Of a stretch of DNA of 64,000 nucleotides, positions 1-8,362 are shown piece by piece. The stretch is from JBBDJG01 sp040880005 (GTDB lineage: Bacteria; Actinomycetota; Thermoleophilia; Solirubrobacterales; JBBDJG01), in NCBI GenBank assembly GCA_040880005.1, contig JBBDJG010000015.1:1-64000 (forward strand). The letters run 5' to 3'. A program made the translations under genes and the position numbers. The first letter of the stretch is position 1. The number at the start of each line of letters is the position of its first letter. Below the pieces are notes generated by a model. The model searched no databases. It was given only the letters and a program-made list of their open reading frames with translations, and was not told the origin of the DNA.

Positions 1-1
1 C

Positions 2-160
2 ACCGTCGCGACCGGCGTCAAGGTCTACTTCTGCGACCCCCACTCGCCCTGGCAGGCATTCAACCGCGGGGGCGGCACTCTTCAGCGTTCCTGTAAAGCG
101 CTTCACAGATCATTCGCGACCTGCGGAAAATCAAACCTCTGGCCGATCGCACGTCCCTAG
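2..160 (+). pseudogene. IS30-family transposase remnant, 3' part
   Basis: The frame starting at base 2 reads TVATGVKVYFCDPHSPWQ and then runs on in unrelated sequence to a TAG at 158-160. The YFCDPHSPWQ block is the hallmark of IS30-family DDE transposases, where it is normally followed by an RGxNENTNGLxRQ stretch carrying the catalytic Glu. Here the match stops abruptly after SPWQ, so the catalytic Glu region is gone and the tail is not transposase. The upstream part lies outside the window. I read this as a decayed, truncated insertion sequence; the exact break lies near base 57. Confidence 0.6.
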
Positions 161-558
161 GGCGCGAACTCGTTCGCTGGCGGGGGCGGAGCTGGCGCGA
201 CCGGAACCGGCGGTGCCGGGGCGCGAGGCGTGACCGGGACTTCGCGTCGCTCATGCCGCCGGCGTCGAGGCCGGCGCCTGACATGGGCGCGCCGGGACGG
301 GCTCGAAGCCTTTGGCCTGCGCTTGACCGGCCTCTGCTCGCGTCGCGGCGGCGCGGGCGTTGCCGGGGCGACCAGGCCCGCGTCGGGTGGCAGCTCGGAG
401 CTGGAGCCGCGGTCGCGGCCGAGCGTGGCCACAACGACCAGCAGCGCGCAGATCACGACCAGGGCACGGGCCACGTTGCCCCATCGGACGCGCTCGAACC
501 ACGGTTGCCCGCTGCCTCCACCCACCTCCATGAAAGTGCCGCGCAGGCCATATTTCAC
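157..558 (-). CDS. small membrane-anchored basic, proline-rich protein
   Basis: I do not recognise a family. The 133-residue product has one hydrophobic segment (about residues 30-47, VARALVVICALLVVVATL). It is followed by a region very rich in Arg, Pro and Ala and a proline-repeat C-terminus ending near NEFAP. This looks like a single-pass protein with a short N-terminus and a disordered basic domain. The start used is GTG at 558; an in-frame ATG at 531 would give a more compact protein. It is divergent from rpsF, with only 26 bases between them. The stop overlaps the transposase remnant. The composition is typical of the genome, so coding is likely but not proven. Confidence 0.5.
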   Translation of the reverse strand: MKYGLRGTFMEVGGGSGQPWFERVRWGNVARALVVICALLVVVATLGRDRGSSSELPPDAGLVAPATPAPPRREQRPVKRRPKASSPSRRAHVRRRPRRRRHERREVPVTPRAPAPPVPVAPAPPPPANEFAP

Positions 559-584
559 CCCCTCCGCTATGTTTCACACGCGCA

Positions 585-1079
585 ATGGCCAGCACGACGC
601 GACATTACGACTTGGTGGTACTGCTCGACCCGGAGGCGCCGGAGCAGCAGCGCACCCAGGTCGTCGATCAGATCCGGACGCAGATCTCGAGCGGCAGTGG
701 TGCGCTGAAGGGCGATGCCGACTGGGGACTGCGGCGGATGGCGTACGAGATCGACCACAGGCCGGAAGCGCACTACTACCTGTTCCAGCTCCAGGCCGAA
801 AGCGATCTGCTCGAGCAGCTCCACCGCGGCCTGTCGATCGAGGACGCTGTGCTGCGTCATCGCATCATCCGGCTTCCGGGCGAACCGCCCGAGGTCACCC
901 CGCGTCCCGAGCCGCAAGCAGCGAGGCATGCCGAGCGCGAGGAGCCGGCCGCAGAGGAAGCGCCCGCAGAGGCTGCGCCTACAGAAGCCGCTCCTCCCGC
1001 GGAAGCCGCTGTTCCTGCCGAGGCCGCTCCTGCGGTCGAGGATGCTCCGCCTGCCGAGGCCGAGCAGAGCGACCAGTAG
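585..1079 (+). CDS. rpsF: 30S ribosomal protein bS6
   Basis: Component of the 30S platform that pairs with bS18 on 16S rRNA. The ferredoxin-like bS6 core fills residues 1-100, with recognisable RHYDLVVLLDP at the start, the GDADWGLRRMAYEI strand, and HYYLFQ. After that comes an extension of about 60 residues of Ala/Glu/Pro repeats (APAEAAP-type), longer than the usual 95-100 residue protein but common in actinobacteria. It opens the conserved rpsF-ssb-rpsR-rplI cluster, transcribed rightward. Confidence 0.97.
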   Translation: MASTTRHYDLVVLLDPEAPEQQRTQVVDQIRTQISSGSGALKGDADWGLRRMAYEIDHRPEAHYYLFQLQAESDLLEQLHRGLSIEDAVLRHRIIRLPGEPPEVTPRPEPQAARHAEREEPAAEEAPAEAAPTEAAPPAEAAVPAEAAPAVEDAPPAEAEQSDQ

Positions 1080-1187
1080 CCCTCAAGTACCCGTAATTGC
1101 GACTTAATCGCGCCCGCGGGGGTGAGTTCGCGCCTGCCCGCCGCTTAGACTGTCACAGCGACTGAAAGCACCAAGGAGAAAGTGACC

Positions 1188-1631
1188 ATGGCAGCCACAA
1201 ACATCAACCGAGTCACCATAACGGGCAATCTGACCCGCGACCCCGAGTTGCGATCGACCCCCAGCGGCACCTCCGTGTGCAGCCTGCGGGTGGCCGTCAA
1301 CAGCCGCCGCAAGGACCAGAGCGGCCAGTGGGTCGACAAGCCCAACTACTTCGACGTCACGGTCTGGAGCGCCCAGGGCGAGAACTGCGCGCAGTACCTC
1401 TCGAAGGGCCGGCCCGTGGCGGTCGATGGACGCCTGGACTGGCGCGAGTGGGAGGCCCAGGACGGCTCCAAGCGACAAGCGGTCCAGATCGTCGCCGAGT
1501 CTGTACAGTTCCTCGGGTCGCGCGACTCAGCGCCCTCCAACGGCGCGGTGGAGCCCGACCTGCCGGCCGACGCCTCTGATTTTCAAGAGGCGGCGGTTGG
1601 CGGCAGTTCTGACGACGACATTCCCTTCTAA
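1188..1631 (+). CDS. ssb: single-stranded DNA-binding protein
   Basis: OB-fold protein that coats single-stranded DNA in replication and repair. The N-terminal 110 residues carry the SSB fold (INRVTITGNLTRDPELR, then the YFDVTVW and GRPVAVDGRLDWREWE blocks). A variable acidic linker ends in the conserved DDDIPF tip that recruits partner enzymes. I start at ATG 1188 because AAGGAG at 1173-1178 is correctly spaced for it; an upstream GTG at 1182 is too close to that site. It lies between rpsF and rpsR, as in most bacteria. Confidence 0.97.
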   Translation: MAATNINRVTITGNLTRDPELRSTPSGTSVCSLRVAVNSRRKDQSGQWVDKPNYFDVTVWSAQGENCAQYLSKGRPVAVDGRLDWREWEAQDGSKRQAVQIVAESVQFLGSRDSAPSNGAVEPDLPADASDFQEAAVGGSSDDDIPF

Positions 1632-1669
1632 CCGGGCGCGGCGCAACCGGCCAGAGGCTGATCGTCGTT

Positions 1670-1688
1670 CACCCGCCTTGGGCGGGTG
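1670..1688 (+). other. intergenic hairpin between ssb and rpsR
   Basis: Perfect inverted repeat CACCCGCC / GGCGGGTG around a TTG loop. It lies 39 bases after the ssb stop and 29 before the rpsR start. There is no T-tract after it, so it is more likely an RNA processing or attenuation structure than a full terminator. Seen directly; function inferred. Confidence 0.45.
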
Positions 1689-1717
1689 TCCATGGAACCG
1701 ACGTTAGGTGAGCCGAG

Positions 1718-2017
1718 TTGGCCAAGAAAAGCCGAAGTAGCCAGAGCAGTCAGGGAAGCCGCGGGAGCCAGGGCGGTCAAAGGCGGCAGAAGCCGCAGCT
1801 ATCGAGCGGCCGTCGTCGTAGCTGCCAGTTCTGCCGGGACAAGATCGACCACATCGATTACAAGGACTTCCAGGCTTTGCGCCGCTTCCTCTCCGACAAG
1901 GGCAAGGTCCGCTCGCGACGCATCACCGGCGCTTGCCGTCGCCACCAGTCGCAACTGGCAAGGGCGGTCAAACGCGCCCGCGAGCTGGCGCTGCTGCCGT
2001 ACGTATCGGAGCACTAG
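1718..2017 (+). CDS. rpsR: 30S ribosomal protein bS18, zinc-type
   Basis: Small-subunit protein that forms a heterodimer with bS6. The 99-residue product has a Ser/Gln/Lys-rich N-terminus followed by the bS18 core: CQFC, then DYKDFQALRRFLSDKGKVRSRRITGACRRHQ. The CxxC plus the later Cys and His suggest the zinc-binding (C+) form; many bacteria also keep a zinc-free paralogue elsewhere. Start is TTG at 1718. It ends 8 bases before rplI. Confidence 0.96.
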   Translation: MAKKSRSSQSSQGSRGSQGGQRRQKPQLSSGRRRSCQFCRDKIDHIDYKDFQALRRFLSDKGKVRSRRITGACRRHQSQLARAVKRARELALLPYVSEH

Positions 2018-2025
2018 CCGCCGCG

Positions 2026-2478
2026 ATGTCCCAAGCGATCTTGCTCAAGGATGTCGATGGGCTCGGCGAAGCCGGGGCGGTCGTGGACGTGTCTCCGGGC
2101 TACCTGCGCAACTACCTCGGCCCGCGCAAGCTCGCGCAACCGGCGACGGCCGCGTCGATAGCCGCCGCTCGCGAACGGCTCGAGCGCGCCGAGCGCGAGG
2201 CCCGCGATCAGGAGGAGCGCTCCCAAGAGACCGCGGCACTGCTGTCCAAGACCGTGCTCACGATCTCTCATCAGGCGGGCGACGATGGCAGGCTCTTCGG
2301 ATCGGTCACCGCGAAGGAGATCGTCGACGCGGTGCGGCAGGCGCGCGGGTTGAAGCTCGACAAGCGCAAAGTACGTCTCGCCGAGCCGATACGAGCGCTC
2401 GGCACGCACATGATCGAAGTGGAGGTCACGCCCGACGTGACCGCGACCATCAAGACGATGGTCGTCGCAGAAGACTGA
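2026..2478 (+). CDS. rplI: 50S ribosomal protein bL9
   Basis: Binds 23S rRNA near the L1 stalk. The N-terminal RNA-binding domain shows the bL9 signature (ILLKDVDGLGEAGAVVDVSPGYLRNYL). A long charged helix of about 40 residues links it to the C-terminal domain (LFGSVTAKEIVDAV). The 150 residues match the normal length. I use ATG 2026; a longer in-frame reading back into rpsR is not needed. A small CTCCGT/ACGGAG inverted repeat at 2486-2507 lies between this gene and dnaB. Confidence 0.97.
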   Translation: MSQAILLKDVDGLGEAGAVVDVSPGYLRNYLGPRKLAQPATAASIAAARERLERAEREARDQEERSQETAALLSKTVLTISHQAGDDGRLFGSVTAKEIVDAVRQARGLKLDKRKVRLAEPIRALGTHMIEVEVTPDVTATIKTMVVAED

Positions 2479-2566
2479 AAATTTCCTCCGTATTTCGATA
2501 AACGGAGCGTCCGGTCGCCTCTCCACTCTCTAGAGTCGTACGTCCCATCGCGACCGGTAACACGAC

Positions 2567-5254
2567 TTGGCAGTAGCAGCTACAGACCTCGCCATTCCAC
2601 CGCAGAACATCGAAGCCGAGGAATCGGTGCTCGGTGCCATGCTGGTCGCGGAAGGCGCGATCAACATGGCGGTGGTGGACGTGCACCTGCGTCCCGAGCA
2701 CTTCTATCGCGAGTCCCACCGCGCGATCTACCGGTCGATCCTGGCGCTCAACGCCAAGAACGAGGGCATCGACGCGCTGACCGTATGCGCAGAGCTGGCG
2801 GAGCGTGGCCAGCTCGACGACGCCGGCGGCAAGCCCTACGTTCACCAGCTTGCGGCCGCTATCCCGTCGGCGGGCAACGCGCGTCACTATGCCCAACTGG
2901 TCAAGGAGCAGGCGACGCTGCGGGCGCTGCTGGAGGCGTCGCAGCAGATCCAGGCCCGCGTCGGCGAGCGTACCGGAGAGCCGCACCAGCTGGTCGAGGA
3001 CGCGGAGCGGATGCTGTTCGAGATCGCTCACTCCGAGCGGTCGGGCGACTTCCGCTCGATCGAAGAGATCCTCCACGAGGAGATCGACAAGCTGGAGGCA
3101 CTCTCACGAGACGGACAGGCAATGACCGGGACGCCGTCCGGCTTTCGCGAGCTCGACGACATCACCGGCGGCTTTCAGCCCTCGAACCTGATCGTGCTGG
3201 CGGCTCGTCCCTCGATGGGCAAGAGCGCGCTGGTCGCGAACATTGCCGAGACGGTCGCCGTCAAGTACGACAAGCCGGTCGCGTTGTTCTCGCTCGAAAT
3301 GTCGGAGACGGAGTTGGCGCAACGGTTTGTCGCAAGTCAGGCACGCATGTCCGGCGACAAGCTGCGCAAGGGCCAGGTGGCTCGCAACGATTGGCCCAAG
3401 GTGGTGAAGGCGTGCCAGGCACTCGAACGGGCGCCGCTATGGGTCGACGATTCCTCCGACATCGACATCCTCGAGCTGCGGGCCAAGGCCCGGCGCCTGC
3501 ACTCGAGTGAGAAGAGCCGCGGCGGGCTCGGCCTGATCGTCGTCGACTACCTCCAGCTGATGCGGCCCGACTACTCCGCCGACAGCCGCGTCGTTCAGAT
3601 CGGGCAGATCAGCCGAGGGCTCAAGATCCTTGCGCGCGAGCTGAACGTCCCCGTGCTCACGGTGTCGCAGCTCAGCCGCGCCCCCGAGCAACGTCCCGAC
3701 AAGCGCCCGCTGCTGTCGGACCTCCGCGAGTGCGTGGCCGGTGAAACGTTGGTCATGCTTGCCGACGGCTCTCGTGTCCCGATCGACTCGCTTGTCGGCA
3801 CTCGTCCCCAGGTTCTCGCGGTCGATGATGACGGCCAGGTCGTCAAAGCCGCAAGCGACAAGGTCTGGCGAGTGGGAAAGCGTGAGGTGCTTCGAGTCCG
3901 GCTCGCATCGGGAAGATCGATTCGTGCAACGGCCGACCATCGGCTGCGTACCGGCAAAGGCTGGCAAACCTTGCGCGAACTCGGTGTTGGCGATCGCGTT
4001 GCGCTGGCGAAGCAGCTTCCCGAGCCCGATCAGCCGCTCGTCTGGTCCGACGACAAAGTAGCTTTGCTCGGCCATCTGGTTGGAGACGGCAGTTACCTGC
4101 CCAATCGACCGCTGCGCTACACAACGGCGTCCGAGGACAACAGCGAGGTCGTCGCAAGCGCAGCGAAGCGCGAGTTCGGGGCGTGGGTATCGCGGCACGA
4201 AGGTCCCGGTGGCAGTTGGCATCAACTCGTGATCGCCGGCAACGGCAACCGGTGGCATCATGAGGGGCTCGGCGCCTGGTTGCGAGAGTTGGGCATCTGG
4301 GGACAGCGCTCGCACGAGAAGCGCCTGCCGGCGGCCGCGTTTCACCTGCCCAACGGACAGGTCGCTCTACTTCTACGACACTTGTGGGCCACCGACGGGT
4401 CGATCTGGTGCGGGCAGCTCAGGACCGGGCGAAAGGCGAGACGGGTCTATTACGCGTCGACAAGCGAAGGGCTTGCCAAGGACGTGGCGTCGCTGCTGCT
4501 GCGCCTCGGCATCGTTGCGCGCATCACGTCGAGCAAGTCCAGGGAATACAGGCCCGCGTACCACGTCGATGTCTCAGGAGCCGACTTCCAGCTTCGCTTC
4601 CTGGACCTCGTCGGCACTCACGGTCCGCGCACGGGACAGGGTCATGCGCTGAAAGCGATGCTGCAAACGATCGATGCGCCTAACACCAACGTCGATACCC
4701 TCCCGATCGAGGTCTGGAACGACGTGCGGCAAGCGATGGCCGCGCGCGGGGTTTCACAACGCGCGATGGCTGCCGCCAGGGGCACGAGCTACGGGGGGGC
4801 GTCCCATTTCAAGTTCGCTCCGTCTCGCGCGACGATCGAGAGCTACGCGGTCACTCTGGATGAGCCGGCTTTGCTCTCCGCGACGCGAGAAGGCCTGTTT
4901 TGGGACCGCGTCATCGAGATCGAAGCCGACGGCAACGAGGACGTCTTCGACTTGACCGTGCCGGGTCCGGCGTGCTGGCTCGCGGATGGAATCGTTACTC
5001 ACAACTCAGGCAACATCGAGCAGGACTCTGACTTGGTGATGTTCATTTACAGAGACGAGTACTACAACCCCGAGACGACCGACAACCCCGGCGTTGCGGA
5101 GATACTGATCTCCAAGCACCGCAACGGTCCCGTCGGCCGGCTCGAGCTTACGTTCCTCGAGCGCTTCCCGAAGTTCGCGAACAAGGCGCGCGAGCAGACT
5201 CGACCGATCGAGCAACTTGCCGGCGAGGGCCCTCCCTTGGTGGAGCCGGCCTAG
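2567..5254 (+). CDS. dnaB: replicative DNA helicase DnaB, intein-containing precursor
   Basis: Hexameric 5'-3' helicase of the replication fork. The precursor is 895 residues: an N-terminal primase-interacting domain (IPPQNIEAEESVLGAML), then the RecA-like motor with Walker A ARPSMGKS (Lys219) and DYLQLM. The motor is interrupted after LLSDLRE (residue 388) by a 425-residue intein and resumes at SGNIEQDSDLVMF (Ser814). Removing the intein leaves 470 residues, a normal DnaB length. Start is TTG 2567. The TAG stop (5252-5254) lies inside the terminal CTAG of the palindromic element at 5251-5448. Confidence 0.97.
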   Translation: MAVAATDLAIPPQNIEAEESVLGAMLVAEGAINMAVVDVHLRPEHFYRESHRAIYRSILALNAKNEGIDALTVCAELAERGQLDDAGGKPYVHQLAAAIPSAGNARHYAQLVKEQATLRALLEASQQIQARVGERTGEPHQLVEDAERMLFEIAHSERSGDFRSIEEILHEEIDKLEALSRDGQAMTGTPSGFRELDDITGGFQPSNLIVLAARPSMGKSALVANIAETVAVKYDKPVALFSLEMSETELAQRFVASQARMSGDKLRKGQVARNDWPKVVKACQALERAPLWVDDSSDIDILELRAKARRLHSSEKSRGGLGLIVVDYLQLMRPDYSADSRVVQIGQISRGLKILARELNVPVLTVSQLSRAPEQRPDKRPLLSDLRECVAGETLVMLADGSRVPIDSLVGTRPQVLAVDDDGQVVKAASDKVWRVGKREVLRVRLASGRSIRATADHRLRTGKGWQTLRELGVGDRVALAKQLPEPDQPLVWSDDKVALLGHLVGDGSYLPNRPLRYTTASEDNSEVVASAAKREFGAWVSRHEGPGGSWHQLVIAGNGNRWHHEGLGAWLRELGIWGQRSHEKRLPAAAFHLPNGQVALLLRHLWATDGSIWCGQLRTGRKARRVYYASTSEGLAKDVASLLLRLGIVARITSSKSREYRPAYHVDVSGADFQLRFLDLVGTHGPRTGQGHALKAMLQTIDAPNTNVDTLPIEVWNDVRQAMAARGVSQRAMAAARGTSYGGASHFKFAPSRATIESYAVTLDEPALLSATREGLFWDRVIEIEADGNEDVFDLTVPGPACWLADGIVTHNSGNIEQDSDLVMFIYRDEYYNPETTDNPGVAEILISKHRNGPVGRLELTFLERFPKFANKAREQTRPIEQLAGEGPPLVEPA
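3731..5005 (+). other. DnaB intein with LAGLIDADG-type homing endonuclease
   Basis: In-frame protein intron of 425 residues (DnaB residues 389-813). Splicing residues are all present: Cys1 (CVAGETLVMLADGS), a block B TADH, the C-terminal His-Asn pair (IVTHN), and Ser as the first residue of the C-extein. Between the splicing blocks are two dodecapeptide-like motifs (LLGHLVGDGSY and LRHLWATDGSIW), the DOD/LAGLIDADG endonuclease signature with an acidic residue in each. The element therefore looks intact for both splicing and homing. It is inserted between LRE and SGNIEQDSD, close to the well-known intein site in this conserved helicase motif. Confidence 0.93.
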
Positions 5255-5448
5255 TGGTCCCTCCGGCAAATTCCGCCACTGATTCGGCGGCTGCAAACCT
5301 TCGCCAGCCTTTGTCCTCGGTCGGCCGAATAGTCACGACTATTCAGCCTCCAGCGCCGCAGGCGCGTGCGAGCGCGAAGCGCGAGATCCGCGGCTGGCTC
5401 GGTTCTCGCTCGCCGAATCAGCACCGGACTTACCGGAGGAACCACTAG
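5251..5448 (-). repeat. structured palindromic element, copy C
   Basis: Fills the whole space between dnaB and the loader gene. The ends are CTAGTGGTCCCTCCGG on the left and its near-perfect inverse on the right. The conserved core reads on the minus strand: GCGAGAACCGAG, then a small hairpin (GAATAGTC/GACTATTC), then GACCGAGGAC and GGTTTGCAGC. This copy has about 30 extra bases including GCGCTTCGCGC. It supplies the dnaB stop codon, ends with GGAGG placed as a ribosome-binding site for the next gene, and abuts its ATG. See the family finding. Confidence 0.75.
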
Positions 5449-6180
5449 ATGGCGCAGCGACGAGACAGCACGTCGTGGTCGTGCCCGAAATGCGGTGGCG
5501 ACGGCTTCGTGCTCAACGAGGAAGGCGACGCGATTGCCTGCAGCTGCCGCAGCACCCGCATCAGACGAGCGCGCACCAACGGCGTGTCATCCGTGGTCCC
5601 ACGCAAGTACCGCGGCGTGTCGTTCGATCGCGCGCCGCTGCCGGAGATCGAGCGCGCCAACCCTCTGATCGTCCGCGAGGTACACCGCTTCTGCGACGAG
5701 ATCGACAAGCGCCTCGCGAACGGGCGCGGTCTGTGGTTCATGGGCGACAAGGGAACCGGCAAGACGACGCTCGCGATGCTGGCCTCGAAGAGCGCTCTCG
5801 CCGCCGGGCACTCGGTCGCCATTTACTCGGTTCCGAAGTTGCTCGCCGAGATCCGTGACACCTACGACTCGCAACCGGGCGAGCGTTCCTACATGGACTT
5901 CTACCAACGGTTGGTGGGCGTCGATCTTCTCCACCTCGACGACCTCGGCGCGGAGAAGCAAACCGACTGGGTTCTCGAGCAGCTCTATTCGCTCGTCAAC
6001 GAGCGCTACGAGCAAGAGCGCCCGATCATCGTTACGACCAACCTCGGCTTCGAGCAACTCGAGCAGCAGATCGGCGCACGCACCGTTTCACGCCTCGTCG
6101 AGATCTGCGGGGATCCGCTGCCACTGTTCGGCGAGGACCGTCGCATCGCCTTCGATCCGACGCGGGCCGCAGCAAGCTAG
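5449..6180 (+). CDS. DnaC/DnaI-type helicase-loader AAA+ ATPase
   Basis: Likely loads DnaB onto single-stranded DNA. The 243-residue protein begins with a zinc-finger-like CPKCGGDGFV...CSC (residues about 12-34). The ATPase follows: Walker A GDKGTGKTT (about 98-106), Walker B LLHLDDLG, sensor-1 VTTN, and an arginine-finger segment IGARTVSRL. This order matches DnaI/DnaC rather than IstB transposition proteins, and no transposase is adjacent. Its position directly after dnaB supports the role. GGAGG in the preceding element serves as its ribosome-binding site. A DciA gene at 50698 makes it unusual. Confidence 0.8.
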   Translation: MAQRRDSTSWSCPKCGGDGFVLNEEGDAIACSCRSTRIRRARTNGVSSVVPRKYRGVSFDRAPLPEIERANPLIVREVHRFCDEIDKRLANGRGLWFMGDKGTGKTTLAMLASKSALAAGHSVAIYSVPKLLAEIRDTYDSQPGERSYMDFYQRLVGVDLLHLDDLGAEKQTDWVLEQLYSLVNERYEQERPIIVTTNLGFEQLEQQIGARTVSRLVEICGDPLPLFGEDRRIAFDPTRAAAS

Positions 6181-6227
6181 TAGCCAGTGCACGTCGGCTC
6201 ATAGGTCACCCGCCTTAGAATGGGGAC

Positions 6228-7547
<1,320 letters not shown>

Positions 7548-7558
7548 AGCGGGTAGAA

Positions 7559-7685
7559 ACGCGACTTCCGCGGGCGCAACCCCCCATCGGGCGGGCGGCG
7601 GGCACGGGCATGCTCCGGCGAGGGCTCGCAGCCGGGGCATGCTAGTGGACCGCCCGCCAAGCGATCACATCCGCGGAAGTCGCGT
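7559..7685. repeat. nested-palindrome element with 15-bp terminal inverted repeats
   Basis: Perfect 15-bp ends ACGCGACTTCCGCGG (7559-7573) and its inverse (7671-7685) enclose further palindromes: GGCGGGCGG/CCGCCCGCC, and GCATGCTCCGG against CCGGGGCATGC with one mismatch. The whole 127 bp could fold as one long hairpin with a small head. It fills the space between two convergent genes and reaches the stop codon of the leftward one. It could act as a bidirectional terminator or be a miniature transposon-like element. It contains CTAGTGG and CTCGCAGCC, strings also found in the structured family, but I cannot find the full core. Confidence 0.6.
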
Positions 7686-8362
7686 CAGGTCCCGAACGGG
7701 TCGCGCGCCGGGCGCGGCAGCTCGTGTTCCTCTTCCATGGCTCGCTCGCCACGACGGAGGATGCGGAGTGCGATAACGGCAGCGGCGAGCAGCGATGCGG
7801 TTGCGAGGGTGATCTGCACGCCGACGAGTCCCTCGCGCGACCAATAGACGTCCTCGAGCTCGAGCAGCAGTGCCGACTCGTCCAGCGTCAAGCCCATGCC
7901 CACCCCGAGCGGGATCGCAAGCGTCTCTCGTGTTCGAGTGTCGTGGCTGAAGATCGCCGCGGTTCCCGCCGCGAACGCGATCAGGATCCCGGGTATGAAG
8001 TGGTGGATGTGGCGCTCCCCCAGCCGCACATTGAAGAATCCGGGCACACCTTTGCGCATCCCGAACGTGGTCAGCCGCATCAAGCTCGATGAGATCACGA
8101 ACGCCGACAGCAGGTTGAACACCACCGTTTCGCCGGCCGCAGCCTCACGGTACCCGCGTCGCGCTACCTCGACCGTGTCCAGTGCCGCACGCGCTCCCTT
8201 CTGAATCACCTCCGGCGCCGTCTCGGGCTCCTCGACCACGACCCGGCGGCGCCAGAGGCGGCCCAGCTCGCCGGCCGCCACTGCGCCGACCGCTGCCAGA
8301 GCGACGACCCCCATCGCCAGCGTGCGACGCTCGGTCCGATCGAGGTGAGGCAGCCGTCCCAT
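7685..8362 (-). CDS. integral membrane protein of unknown function
   Basis: No family recognised. About 225 residues with some five hydrophobic segments: an N-terminal anchor (GVVALAAVGAVAAGELG), a linker of about 50 residues rich in Glu and Arg, then a membrane block. Notable polar motifs in the membrane part are ERHIHHFIPG and GLTLDESALLLELEDVYW; the paired His and the acidic residues could bind a metal or form an active site, which is inference only. I start at ATG 8362, which overlaps the stop of the preceding acetyltransferase gene by one base (TGATG) and has GAGG 8 bases upstream. It is the last gene of the sugar-nucleotide operon. Confidence 0.75.
   Translation of the reverse strand: MGRLPHLDRTERRTLAMGVVALAAVGAVAAGELGRLWRRRVVVEEPETAPEVIQKGARAALDTVEVARRGYREAAAGETVVFNLLSAFVISSSLMRLTTFGMRKGVPGFFNVRLGERHIHHFIPGILIAFAAGTAAIFSHDTRTRETLAIPLGVGMGLTLDESALLLELEDVYWSREGLVGVQITLATASLLAAAVIALRILRRGERAMEEEHELPRPARDPFGT

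Noticed and set aside
230..1096. Long plus-strand reading frame over the start of the window
   Set aside because: Arg/Ser/Pro-rich shadow of the minus-strand protein and rpsF; no family features.
5449..6180. IstB-type transposition helper
   Set aside because: No IstA or IS ends nearby, an N-terminal zinc finger is present, and it lies directly after dnaB.
7559..7685. Fifth full member of the structured element family
   Set aside because: It shares CTAGTGG and CTCGCAGCC strings, but I could not find the paired 5' core or the apical hairpin in order on either strand, and it lies between convergent genes.
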